A stretch of 64,000 nt of DNA from Alphaproteobacteria bacterium (GTDB lineage: Bacteria; Pseudomonadota; Alphaproteobacteria; Rhodospirillales; WMHbin7): assembly GCA_015231795.1 (NCBI GenBank), contig JADGAX010000002.1, forward strand, positions 1 through 64,000, in the 5' to 3' direction. Positions 1 to 10,563 of the stretch are shown piece by piece. Each line of letters starts with the position of its first letter. Within the stretch, counting starts at the first letter, position 1. The position numbers and the translations under genes were made by a program. The notes below the pieces were generated by a model. It searched no databases and had not been told where the DNA came from. It was given only the letters and a program-made list of their open reading frames with translations.

Positions 1-1
1 G

Positions 2-289
2 TCAGGACTGCGGCAGCCGATCTCGCCAAGGCGGGTTTGTCGGGCGGTCGACATGCGCGTAGTGGCGGTTCTGCGTCTCGTATTCGACGTGCGCCGTCGA
101 AATCGTGATGCCGCGCGCCTTCTCTTCAGGAGCCTTGTCGATCTGGTCGTAGGCCGTGAATGTGGCGCCGCCCGTCTCGGCCAGGACCTTGGTGATCGCC
201 GCCGTCAGCGACGTCTTGCCATGGTCAACGTGCCCGATCGTGCCGACGTTGCAATGCGGCTTGTTCCGCTCGAATTTCGCCTTTGCCAT
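2..289 (-). CDS. tuf: Elongation factor Tu, N-terminal part only, broken near the window edge
   Basis: Residues 1-81 are textbook EF-Tu, the GTPase that brings aminoacyl-tRNA to the ribosome, with the G1 loop GHVDHGKT and the switch region ARGITI. After HYAHVD the match stops: family members continue CPGHADYVKNM, but here 14 unrelated residues follow and then a TGA at 2-4. The break falls at a GTCGAC hexamer (47-52). Position 27 bp after fusA is the normal str-operon place for tuf. A rearrangement, a clone or assembly junction, or low-quality contig-end sequence would all explain the break; a working EF-Tu needs about 395 residues, so another copy must exist elsewhere. Confidence 0.85.
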   Translation of the reverse strand: MAKAKFERNKPHCNVGTIGHVDHGKTSLTAAITKVLAETGGATFTAYDQIDKAPEEKARGITISTAHVEYETQNRHYAHVDRPTNPPWRDRLPQS

Positions 290-316
290 GATCCTGCTCT
301 CCCAACCTTCTATCTA

Positions 317-2395
<2,079 letters not shown>

Positions 2396-2407
2396 CTAAA
2401 ACAGTCC

Positions 2408-2878
<471 letters not shown>

Positions 2879-2891
2879 CTAAAGTCTCCCC

Positions 2892-3263
2892 TTACTTCGG
2901 ACGCTTCGCGCCGTACTTCGAACGGCGCTGTTTGCGGTCCTTGACGCCCTGGGTGTCCAGAGTGCCGCGAATGATGTGGTAGCGAACGCCGGGCAAATCC
3001 TTGACGCGGCCGCCACGGATCATCACCACCGAGTGTTCCTGGAGGTTGTGACCCTCGCCAGGAATGTAGCTGGTGACTTCGAAACCGTTGGTCAGGCGCA
3101 CGCGGGCCACCTTACGCAAAGCCGAGTTCGGCTTCTTGGGCGTCGTCGTGTAAACGCGGGTGCAGACGCCGCGCTTTTGCGGGCATTCCTGCATGGCCGG
3201 AACCTTGTTGCGCGTCACTTTCGGTTCGCGCGGCTTGCGGATCAACTGGTTGATCGTCGGCAT
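2892..3263 (-). CDS. rpsL: 30S ribosomal protein S12
   Basis: S12 is a decoding-centre protein and the classical streptomycin target. The start at [10 protein letters not shown] gives the usual 123 residues and has a GGAAAG ribosome site; the open frame runs further upstream, but those residues match nothing in S12. Lys43 (in TPKKPNSA) and Lys88 (in [10 protein letters not shown]), whose changes cause streptomycin resistance, are both wild type. First gene of the str operon in this window. Confidence 0.98.
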   Translation of the reverse strand: MPTINQLIRKPREPKVTRNKVPAMQECPQKRGVCTRVYTTTPKKPNSALRKVARVRLTNGFEVTSYIPGEGHNLQEHSVVMIRGGRVKDLPGVRYHIIRGTLDTQGVKDRKQRRSKYGAKRPK

Positions 3264-3606
3264 TCGTCTTTCCTTCGTTGCCTGCCTTACGTCTACACGC
3301 CAATTGCTTCTCCGACAAAGCCGGACAAAGCGAATTCGGCCCGGCCGAAGCCGGGCGAAGCAAAAAGAAACAACCGGGTTTGCCCGGTCGTTTCCTAGTT
3401 CGAGAACCTTGTTGTCAGGCGTTACGCCGTTCAAAGCCGCGCCGATACGCAGCGCTTTTTGAACGAGGTAACCGCGTCTAGGACGTATGCCTACCACCGG
3501 CTCCCCGAAGAGGCGCGCATCCTATGCAGCAAGCCGCTGCCCGTCAAGGGAAAGATTAGGCTTTCTTGCATCCCGCCAGCCATGGGGCTAAATAGCCTTC
3601 ATAACG
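3264..3606. other. Gene-free stretch upstream of rpsL
   Basis: This 343 bp gap separates rpsL from a TetR gene on the same strand. It contains the terminator-like hairpin at 3361-3393 and should hold the str promoter, although no strong -35/-10 pair stands out. In many proteobacteria rpoBC lies directly upstream of rpsL; here it does not. No other gene is visible. Confidence 0.6.
3361..3393 (-). terminator. Rho-independent terminator-like hairpin
   Basis: Read on the minus strand, an 11-bp stem (AAACGACCGGG with CCCGGTTGTTT, one G-T pair) closes a CAAA loop and runs into TCTTTTTG. It would end transcripts from the upstream TetR gene before they enter rpsL, or could act in the rpsL leader. 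Confidence 0.65.
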
Positions 3607-4245
3607 CTAGCTGTTGGGGTTGCGTGGTTGATGTGCCGCAACGAATAGGGTGGCGGCGGCTTGAGCCAGATGCGCGATCTCGCCAGCCTCGGGAGCGGGT
3701 TCCACGCCCAGCAAGCATTTAAGATAGCTGGAGTTTCTAAGAGAACCCAGAAAGAGGTCGGCCCCCAGGGCGGGGTCGGGCACCAAAAGCCGACCCTGCT
3801 TGTTCAAATGCTCTATATACGCCGCCACCATCGACAGCGTGCGGGCAGGACCCGACCGATAAAAGGACTCGCTCAACTCGGGCAGATGCCTGCCCTCGGA
3901 CAATACAAGGCGGAAGGTGGACAGAGCGCCCGGCTTCAACAGTAGTCCCAAAAAGCGCCGCCCGATGGCGGCAAGCCCTTCCAGGGGGTCATCACCCAGC
4001 ATGGCGGGTTGCAGGCTTTCCTCCATCTCCTGGCGGAAACGCTCCTGGACCATCGATTCGAACAAGGCCTGTTTCGACTTGAAATGGGCATAAAGCGTGG
4101 CTTTGGAAACCCCGGCCTCGGATGCGATGGCGTCCATGCTGGCCTTGGCGTAGCCCTGGCCGAGAAACAGACGGGAGGCCGCCGTCTGAATCAAGCCGCG
4201 CTTGCCGGAAGATGTTTTCTCGCTAATGCCCTTTGCCGTCGCCAT
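3607..4245 (-). CDS. TetR/AcrR-family repressor of the adjacent efflux pump
   Basis: This is a 212-residue TetR-family regulator. The N-terminal helix-turn-helix is clear at about residues 17-60 (AASRLFLGQGYAKASMDAIA, then SKATLYAHFKSKQALF), followed by an all-helical ligand-binding half. It is transcribed away from the emrA/emrB-like genes, with only 69 bp between them and a near-palindrome in that gap. Local repression of the pump, relieved by a toxic ligand, is the usual logic and is inferred here. Confidence 0.9.
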   Translation of the reverse strand: MATAKGISEKTSSGKRGLIQTAASRLFLGQGYAKASMDAIASEAGVSKATLYAHFKSKQALFESMVQERFRQEMEESLQPAMLGDDPLEGLAAIGRRFLGLLLKPGALSTFRLVLSEGRHLPELSESFYRSGPARTLSMVAAYIEHLNKQGRLLVPDPALGADLFLGSLRNSSYLKCLLGVEPAPEAGEIAHLAQAAATLFVAAHQPRNPNS

Positions 4246-4278
4246 CCGTCTTGACCCCTCCTCGCCCGAGGCGTATTA

Positions 4279-4295
4279 AACTAAACCGTTCAGTT
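4279..4295. promoter_or_regulatory. Probable TetR operator between the repressor and pump genes
   Basis: The 17-bp sequence AACTAAACCGTTCAGTT is an inverted repeat with only two mispaired positions and an unpaired centre. It lies in the 69-bp divergent gap 20 bp before the emrA-like start, where a repressor would block both promoters. The assignment rests on position and symmetry only. Confidence 0.65.
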
Positions 4296-4314
4296 CAATC
4301 TTGCAAGGCCGCCC

Positions 4315-5349
4315 ATGCCGCCCCCGGTCAAGAAGCGAATCGCCGCCGTCGCCCTGCTGCTGCTGGCCATCGTCGCCGCCAGCCTGGGCTATTGGTGGTC
4401 GCGCCGCCACATCGAAACCACCGACGACGCCTATGTCGCCAGCGACATTTCGGTCATGTCGGCCAAGGTGCCGGGCTATGTCGCCTCGGTCGAGGTGGCC
4501 GACAATCAGCCGGTAAAGGCTGGCGATGTGCTGATCCGCCTGGAATCCAGGGATTACGAGGCCAAGCGCGACCAAGCGCAGGCCCTGGCGCAGGCCCGCC
4601 GCCTGGGTCTGGCCCAAATCGAGGCGAAATTGAACCTGCAAGACGCCCAGATCCGCCAAGCCGGGGCGGAGGTCGCGGCCGCCGCCGCCGATACGCAAAG
4701 GGCCAAGAACGACCTTGAACGCGCCCAGATTCTGGTGAAGAACGAATTCGCCTCGCGCCAGAAATTGGATCAATCGCAGGCCGATTCCCAACGCACCGCC
4801 GCCCAACTGTCGCGCGCCCGCGCCGGGGCAGACGCCGCCAAGCGCCAGACCAACGTGTTGGATGCCGAGATGGCAACGGCCAGAGCACTTTCGGACGAGG
4901 CCGACGCCCAGTTGGAATTGGCCCAGATCGACCTTGAAAACACGGTCATCCGCGCCCCCATCGACGGCGTGGCCGCCAACCGTTCGGCCCAACTGGGCGA
5001 ATATGTCCGCGCGGGCGCCCAGTTGCTGTCCATCGTGCCGCTGGACAAGGTGTGGATCGAGGCCAATTTCAAGGAAACCCAACTGACCCGCATGAAGCCG
5101 GGTCAGAGCGTGGACATCAAGATCGACGCCTTCCCAGACCAACATCTGCAAGGCAAAGTCGAGAGCATCGCCCCCGCCTCGGGCGCCAAATTCAGCCTGC
5201 TGCCGCCCGAGAACGCCACCGGCAATTTCACCAAGGTGGTGCAGCGCGTGCCGGTACGCATCTCACTGCCCCTTGATTCGCCGCTGAAGGGGCGCATCGC
5301 GCCGGGCCTGTCGGCGGTGGTGAAGGTCGATACGCTGAGCCTGCCGTGA
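4315..5349 (+). CDS. emrA: HlyD/EmrA-type membrane fusion protein
   Basis: This is the periplasmic adaptor of a drug efflux pump, linking an inner-membrane MFS transporter to an outer-membrane channel. It has 344 residues, with one N-terminal membrane helix at about 8-27, then the lipoyl half-motifs (AKVPGYVASVEVADNQPVKAGD and later VIRAPIDGVAANRSAQLGEYV) on each side of a long alanine- and glutamine-rich coiled coil. Its stop overlaps the GTG start of the MFS gene by 4 bp. The symbol indicates family, not proven orthology. Confidence 0.9.
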   Translation: MPPPVKKRIAAVALLLLAIVAASLGYWWSRRHIETTDDAYVASDISVMSAKVPGYVASVEVADNQPVKAGDVLIRLESRDYEAKRDQAQALAQARRLGLAQIEAKLNLQDAQIRQAGAEVAAAAADTQRAKNDLERAQILVKNEFASRQKLDQSQADSQRTAAQLSRARAGADAAKRQTNVLDAEMATARALSDEADAQLELAQIDLENTVIRAPIDGVAANRSAQLGEYVRAGAQLLSIVPLDKVWIEANFKETQLTRMKPGQSVDIKIDAFPDQHLQGKVESIAPASGAKFSLLPPENATGNFTKVVQRVPVRISLPLDSPLKGRIAPGLSAVVKVDTLSLP

Positions 5350-6899
5350 CCGGCGAGCACCGCAAACTGACCCCAGGCGACTGGATCGGTTTCCTGGCCA
5401 TGGTGCTGGGCATGTTCATGGCGATCTTGGACATCCAGATCGTTTCCAGCTCGCTTTCGGAAATCCAGGCCGGGCTGTCGGCGGGCCGCGACGAAATCTC
5501 TTGGGTGCAAACATCTTACCTGATCGCCGAAGTGGTGATGATCCCGCTGTCGGGCTGGCTGGCCCGCGTCTTTTCCACCCGCTGGCTGTTCCTGGCCTCG
5601 TCGCTCACCTTCACGCTGTCCAGTCTGGCTTGCGCCTTCGCCTGGGACATCAATTCCATGATCGTCTTTCGCGCCCTGCAAGGCTTTCTGGGCGGCGCCA
5701 TGATCCCCACCGTCTTTTCCTCGATGTTCATGCTGTTCCCGCTGCATATGCGCCCGATGATCGGCGTCATCATCGGGCTGGTCGCCACCATGGCCCCCAC
5801 GCTGGGACCCGTGCTGGGCGGCTGGATCACCGATCTGGCCAGTTGGCACTGGCTGTTCCTGATCAATCTGCCCGTGGGTCTGGCGGTATCGTTCCTGGTG
5901 ACCGTTTTCGTGCGCATCGACCAGCCCAGACTTGAGATGCTGAAACGCATCGACGTGCCCGGCATCGTCTTCATGGCGGTATTCCTGGGCGCTCTTGAAT
6001 ACACGCTGGAAGAAGGACCCGCCGACAACTGGTTCCAGACCGACGCCATCGTCTGGTGGACGGCGCTGACGCTGACGGCAGGCATTCTGTTCGTCTGGCG
6101 CGAGTTGGTGCATGCGCATCCGGTGGTCGATCTGTTCGCCTTCAGAAACGCCAATTTCTCGATCGGCTGCCTGTTCAGCTTCGTCATCGGCACCGGGCTT
6201 TACGGGTCGGTCTATCTGCTGCCGCTGTATCTGGGCCGGGTGCGCGGCATGAACAGCTTCGATATCGGCGTCATCATGGTCGTGACCGGCGCCTTTCAGT
6301 TCTTGTCGGCCCCCATCGCCGGCATTCTATCCAAAAAGATGGAGCCAAGACTGATGCTGGGATTGGGGCTTGCCTTGTTCGGCACCGGCCTGTGGCTGAC
6401 CACCAGCATGACCGCCGAATGGGGATTCTGGGAACTGTTCTTGCCGCAAGCCGTGCGCGGCGTGTCGCTGATGCTGTGCTTCCTGCCCATCAATCTGCTG
6501 GCTTTGGGAACCCTGCCCAAGGACGAGGTGCACAACGCCAGCGGGTTATTCAATTTGATGCGCAATCTGGGCGGCGCCATCGGCCTGGCCGCCATCAATA
6601 CGGCGCTGATTGAACGGTTCGAGTTGCACCGCTCGCACCTAGCCGACTCGCTGTCGGCCAGCCGCAGCCACGTGCTCGAGATGCTGGAGGGCATGTCGGC
6701 CTATTTGTCCGACCGCATCACTGGCAACGCCGACGCCGCCGCCCTCAAGACCCTGTCGCGCCTGATCGAGCGCGAGGCCTGGGTGATGACCTTCTCGGAC
6801 GCCTTTCTGCTGCTCTCGCTCGGCTTTTTCCTGGCCCTGGCCTTCATGCCCTGGATCAAAAGCGTGGATGCGGGCAAAGCGCCCTCAGATGCCCACTAA
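5346..6899 (+). CDS. emrB: EmrB/QacA-type MFS drug transporter (DHA2 family)
   Basis: A 517-residue proton-driven multidrug exporter with about 14 hydrophobic segments, as expected for DHA2. Helix 1 carries MVLGMFMAILDIQIVSSSL, the DHA2 form of motif D, and motif C (GPVLGGWITDLASWHWLF) follows helix 5. It starts at GTG, overlapping the end of the emrA-like gene, so the two are translationally coupled. Substrates cannot be read from the sequence. Confidence 0.92.
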   Translation: MTGEHRKLTPGDWIGFLAMVLGMFMAILDIQIVSSSLSEIQAGLSAGRDEISWVQTSYLIAEVVMIPLSGWLARVFSTRWLFLASSLTFTLSSLACAFAWDINSMIVFRALQGFLGGAMIPTVFSSMFMLFPLHMRPMIGVIIGLVATMAPTLGPVLGGWITDLASWHWLFLINLPVGLAVSFLVTVFVRIDQPRLEMLKRIDVPGIVFMAVFLGALEYTLEEGPADNWFQTDAIVWWTALTLTAGILFVWRELVHAHPVVDLFAFRNANFSIGCLFSFVIGTGLYGSVYLLPLYLGRVRGMNSFDIGVIMVVTGAFQFLSAPIAGILSKKMEPRLMLGLGLALFGTGLWLTTSMTAEWGFWELFLPQAVRGVSLMLCFLPINLLALGTLPKDEVHNASGLFNLMRNLGGAIGLAAINTALIERFELHRSHLADSLSASRSHVLEMLEGMSAYLSDRITGNADAAALKTLSRLIEREAWVMTFSDAFLLLSLGFFLALAFMPWIKSVDAGKAPSDAH

Positions 6900-6919
6900 T
6901 ATTGCGGCAGGGTTTGCGT

Positions 6920-6925
6920 TATAAT
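6920..6925 (+). promoter_or_regulatory. Candidate -10 box before the histidine kinase gene
   Basis: A perfect TATAAT lies 20 bp before the ATG at 6946 and just before the GAGGGGG ribosome site. No good -35 is present at the right spacing, so the promoter may be weak or activator-dependent. It argues for the 6946 start over the in-frame ATG at 6928. Confidence 0.4.
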
Positions 6926-6945
6926 GCATGAAAGAGGGGGCTTTC

Positions 6946-7947
6946 ATGCTTACCGCGACCATCCTGGGCTTTTCCATCGCCTTCCAGACCCTGGCGGCTA
7001 TCTTGGCGCTGACGCACTTGCGCCGCTCTGGCCCCTACAGATGGGCCTGGGGATCCCTGTCCGCGGCCCTGCTGCTGATGGCTGCTAGGCGCGTCATCAC
7101 CCTGTCCAGCGCCTTTCTGGCCGACCGCCCCCTGGCTGGAGATTTGTTGCCCGAACTGACGGCGTTCGCCATTTCGCTTCTGATGGTCGGCGGCGTCGTG
7201 GGCCTGGGCCGTCTTCTAAAGACGGTCGAGCGCCAGCGTGCCGAGCTTGACCGCGTGGTGGGTGAACTTCAGCGCTCGAACCGAGAGCTTGAACAGTTCG
7301 CCTATATCGCCAGCCACGACCTGAACGAACCCTTGCGCATGATCGCCAGCTATCTTCAGCTGATCGAGCGGCGCATGAAGGGCCATCTTGACGGCGAGAT
7401 CAAGGAATTCATGGATTTCGCCCTGGATGGGGCTGCGCGCATGCGCGCCTTGATCGACGGGCTTTTGGAATTCTCGCGGGTGGGGCGGCGCGGCGAACCC
7501 CAGGACGGCATCGACCTCAACCTGCTGGTCGGCTCGGTGCTGGCCGACCTGAAAAGCGCCATCGAGGAGGCGGGGGCCGTCGTAACCGTCGATCCCCTGC
7601 CCCGCGTGCGCGGCGTCGAGAGCGAATTGCGCCGCACCTTCCAGAACCTGATCGGCAACGCCTTGAAGTTCCATGCCAAGGACCGTCCGCCGATGATCCA
7701 TGTCGGCGTCAGCGGCAAGGGCAATGTCTGGGAATTTCAAGTGAGCGACAACGGCATCGGCATCGACGCCAAGCATTTCGAGCAGATTTTCCAGATGTTC
7801 AAGCGCCTGCACGGCCAAAGCGAATATCCCGGCACCGGGCTGGGGCTGGCCTTGTCCAAACGCATCGTCGATACGCATGGCGGGCGCATCTGGATCGAAT
7901 CGGAACCCGGCAAGGGATCGACCTTCCGCTTCACCTTGCCGAAGTAG
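6946..7947 (+). CDS. Membrane-anchored sensor histidine kinase
   Basis: Three or four N-terminal hydrophobic segments (about residues 1-90) replace any recognisable sensor domain. A short coiled coil leads to the HisKA box (IASHDLNEPLRMIASYLQ), with the phospho-accepting His, and an HATPase domain with the N, G1 (DNGIGI) and G2 (GTGLGLAL) boxes. The start at 6946 is preferred because GAGGGGG sits 5 bp ahead of it. No response regulator is adjacent; the nearest is the HD-GYP regulator beyond gshA. The kinase core resembles the phytochrome-like class also seen at 34144-36915. Confidence 0.88.
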   Translation: MLTATILGFSIAFQTLAAILALTHLRRSGPYRWAWGSLSAALLLMAARRVITLSSAFLADRPLAGDLLPELTAFAISLLMVGGVVGLGRLLKTVERQRAELDRVVGELQRSNRELEQFAYIASHDLNEPLRMIASYLQLIERRMKGHLDGEIKEFMDFALDGAARMRALIDGLLEFSRVGRRGEPQDGIDLNLLVGSVLADLKSAIEEAGAVVTVDPLPRVRGVESELRRTFQNLIGNALKFHAKDRPPMIHVGVSGKGNVWEFQVSDNGIGIDAKHFEQIFQMFKRLHGQSEYPGTGLGLALSKRIVDTHGGRIWIESEPGKGSTFRFTLPK

Positions 7948-7976
7948 TATCCGCCTGCAAAGAAGCGTTTAAACCA

Positions 7977-8085
7977 CGCTGGCAAAGCCAGCGCGCAAAC
8001 CTCCTGGTTTGCGTGAGCCAAGCGATACGGAGTATCGCGCCCGCCAGCTTTGCTGGCAGATATTTGCTTAGCGTGCATTGCACGC
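7977..8085 (+). repeat. Multi-hairpin structured element, copy 1
   Basis: Five perfect small hairpins stand in a row: 7977-7993 (7 bp, loop AAA), 7994-8013 (8 bp, loop TCCT), 8022-8038 (7 bp, loop GGA), 8043-8057 (6 bp, loop TTT) and 8071-8085 (7 bp). The first three, with the linker TGAGCCAA and a following GCCC, align with a second copy at 17078-17137, and the stems differ by compensating changes. It lies between the convergent histidine kinase and gshA genes. Confidence 0.85.
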
Positions 8086-8102
8086 GGCGATTGAGAGGCA
8101 AT

Positions 8103-9470
8103 TTAAAAAGCGTAATCGATGTAAACCGGATCGACCGATTCATGCCAAGGCCCGCGATACGAGGCCAACAAAAGTTCGGCGGGCGTGACGCCGCGCTCGG
8201 CGATGCGGTCCAGTGGGTCGAGGAAGCCGCTTTCATCGCGGCCCACATCGTCTTCCCTGGCGCGTCCGATCAAGCCTTCGCGGGCGATGATCAGCATGCG
8301 CAGCGCTTGGTCGCGCACCAGTCCCTTGCGAAAGGGCGCCTTCAAACCCATGCGCGGCACATCGGCCCTTAACTGGGACATTTCCTCGATGGTCCAGTCC
8401 TTCACCATGTCCCAGGCTTCGCCCAGGGCCTCGGCATCGTACAGCAACCCGGTCCACAGGGCGGGCAGGGCGCAGATGCGGCTCCACGAGCCGCCGTCGG
8501 CGCCGCGCATTTCGAGGTAACGCTTCAGGCGCACTTCGGGAAAGGCGGTGGTGACATGATCGGCCCAATCGCCCATCTGAGGCTTTTCGCCCGGCAGGGC
8601 TGGCAGGCGGCCCGCCATGAAATCCTTGAAACTTTGGCCCGAAGCGTCGATGTAGCGGCCGTCGCGATAGACGAAATACATCGGCATATCGAGCAGGTAA
8701 TCGACATAGCGCTCGAAGCCCATACCGGGTTCGAACACGAAGGGCAACATGCCCGAACGCGCATTGTCGGTGTCGGTCCAGATATGGCTGCGATAGCTTA
8801 GATAGCCGTTGGGCTTGCCTTCGGTGAAGGGCGAATTGGCGAACAATGCCGTGGCGATGGGTTGCAGGGCCAGCGCGGTTCTGAACTTCATCACCATGTC
8901 GGCTTCGCTGGAGAAATCCAGATTGGCCTGCACGGTGCAGGTGCGCAACATCATGTCCAGCCCCAGCGTTCCCACCTTGGGCATATAGGCCTTCATGATG
9001 GCGTAGCGTCCCTTGGGCATCCAGTGGATGTCTTCGCGCCGCCATTTGGGGTCGAAGCCAAGGCCGACCAGTCCGATGCCCAATTTGTCGGCCACCTGCG
9101 TCACCTGACGCAAATGTTCGTGCACTTCCGCGCAGGTCTGATGAATGGTTTCCAAGGGCGCGCCGGACAATTCGACCTGCCCGCCAGGCTCCAGCGTGAT
9201 CGAGGAGCCATCGCGCCCGGACAGGGCGATGACCCGCCCGTCCTCGACAACCGGCTTCCAGCCGAAAATCTGCATGCCTTCCAAAAGCGCCTGGATGCCT
9301 TTCTCGCCCTCATAGGGCAGAGGCCTGAAACTGCCCTGTTCGAAGGCGAATTTCTCATGCTCGGTGCCGATGCGCCAAGCAGAGGCCGTTTTGCAGCCCG
9401 ATTCCAGCCAGGAGACAAGCTGCGCTTTGGATTCGATCAAAATCAAATCGGGTTTCGATGGACCAGACAT
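8103..9470 (-). CDS. gshA: Glutamate-cysteine ligase, plant/alphaproteobacterial type
   Basis: Catalyses the ATP-dependent first step of glutathione synthesis, joining glutamate to cysteine through the gamma carboxyl. The 455 residues match the GCS2-type plant and alphaproteobacterial class: GTEHEKFAF near residue 36, the [12 protein letters not shown] segment, and the [20 protein letters not shown] core. Stand-alone gene; gshB is not in the window. Its start faces the response regulator gene across 67 bp. Confidence 0.93.
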   Translation of the reverse strand: MSGPSKPDLILIESKAQLVSWLESGCKTASAWRIGTEHEKFAFEQGSFRPLPYEGEKGIQALLEGMQIFGWKPVVEDGRVIALSGRDGSSITLEPGGQVELSGAPLETIHQTCAEVHEHLRQVTQVADKLGIGLVGLGFDPKWRREDIHWMPKGRYAIMKAYMPKVGTLGLDMMLRTCTVQANLDFSSEADMVMKFRTALALQPIATALFANSPFTEGKPNGYLSYRSHIWTDTDNARSGMLPFVFEPGMGFERYVDYLLDMPMYFVYRDGRYIDASGQSFKDFMAGRLPALPGEKPQMGDWADHVTTAFPEVRLKRYLEMRGADGGSWSRICALPALWTGLLYDAEALGEAWDMVKDWTIEEMSQLRADVPRMGLKAPFRKGLVRDQALRMLIIAREGLIGRAREDDVGRDESGFLDPLDRIAERGVTPAELLLASYRGPWHESVDPVYIDYAF

Positions 9471-9537
9471 GCGAACAGAAGACCCCAGCCAGAAACCTGC
9501 GTCAATGCAAGAGTTCTTGAACTTATTCCGTCAAACC

Positions 9538-10563
9538 ATGATTATGGCTCATATGACCCCTAAGCAAATTCATGTCCTGATCATCGAGGACAATCCCGGC
9601 GACGCCCGCTTGATCGAGCTGATGCTGTCCGAGCGTCCCGAAGACGGCTATCAGAATGTTTTCGCCGTGCGCCTTGGCGACGGGCTGGACGCCATCGCCA
9701 AGCAGCCCTTCGACGTGATCCTGCTGGATTTGTCGCTGCCCGATTCGCATGGGATCGGCACCGTGCAGTCGGTGCTGGATGCCGCCCCCTCGACGCCGAT
9801 CATCGTGCTGACCGGCCTAGCCGACGACACCACGGCCATCGCCGCCATGAAGGCGGGCGCGCAGGACTATCTGGCCAAGGGCCAGGGCGATGGAGAAACG
9901 CTGCGCCGCTCGATCCGTTATTCGATCGAGCGCATGCGCACCGACGAGGAAAAGCGCGAGTCAGGGGAACGGTTGCGCCGCGCCCTGATGCAGACCATCC
10001 AGGCGGTGGGCCTGACCATCGAAAAGCGCGACCCCTATACGGCGGGCCACCAGCAGCGCGTGGCCGAACTGGCCAGCGCCATTGGCCGCGAGTTGGGATT
10101 CGAAGAAGAACGCCTCGAGGGTTTGGAACTGGGCAGCGTGATCCACGACATCGGCAAGATCGCCATCCCGTCCTCGTTTCTGAACAAGCCGGGTCGTCTG
10201 ACCGACACCGAATTCGCGCTGATCAAAACCCACAGCGTCATCGGCTTCGACATCATCAAGGACGTCGAATTCACTTGGCCGATCGCCAAGATGGTGCGCC
10301 AGCATCACGAGCGGATGGATGGTTCGGGCTATCCCGACGGCTTGAAGGGCGACGACATCTTGCTCGAATCGCGCATCATCTGCGTCGCCGACGTCATCGA
10401 ATCGATGGCCTCGAACCGGCCTTACCGCGCGGCGCTGGGGATCGACGTCGCTCTCGATGAAATTTCCAAGAACTGCGGCAGGCTGTACGACGCCGACGTC
10501 GCCAAGGCCTGCCTGAAACTGTTCGCCGACAACCGCTTCAGCTTCACCACGCAGGTGCTTTAA
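9538..10563 (+). CDS. Response regulator with HD-GYP cyclic-di-GMP phosphodiesterase output
   Basis: The N-terminal receiver domain has the acidic pair Glu17-Asp18, phosphoacceptor Asp64 (VILLDLSLPDS), Thr92 and Lys114. After a helical linker comes a complete HD-GYP domain: His202-Asp203 (IHDIGK), HHE at 255-257 and GYPDG at 263-267. Such proteins hydrolyse cyclic di-GMP under phosphorylation control. Start choice is uncertain: ATGs at 9505, 9538, 9544 and 9553 are in frame and none has a strong ribosome site. Its stop overlaps the convergent ccmI stop by 4 bp. The cognate kinase is unknown; that at 6946 is the closest candidate. Confidence 0.9.
   Translation: MIMAHMTPKQIHVLIIEDNPGDARLIELMLSERPEDGYQNVFAVRLGDGLDAIAKQPFDVILLDLSLPDSHGIGTVQSVLDAAPSTPIIVLTGLADDTTAIAAMKAGAQDYLAKGQGDGETLRRSIRYSIERMRTDEEKRESGERLRRALMQTIQAVGLTIEKRDPYTAGHQQRVAELASAIGRELGFEEERLEGLELGSVIHDIGKIAIPSSFLNKPGRLTDTEFALIKTHSVIGFDIIKDVEFTWPIAKMVRQHHERMDGSGYPDGLKGDDILLESRIICVADVIESMASNRPYRAALGIDVALDEISKNCGRLYDADVAKACLKLFADNRFSFTTQVL

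Noticed and set aside
7977-8085. Possible CRISPR array
   Set aside because: The palindromes differ from each other, and there are no constant repeats with uniform spacers; no cas genes.
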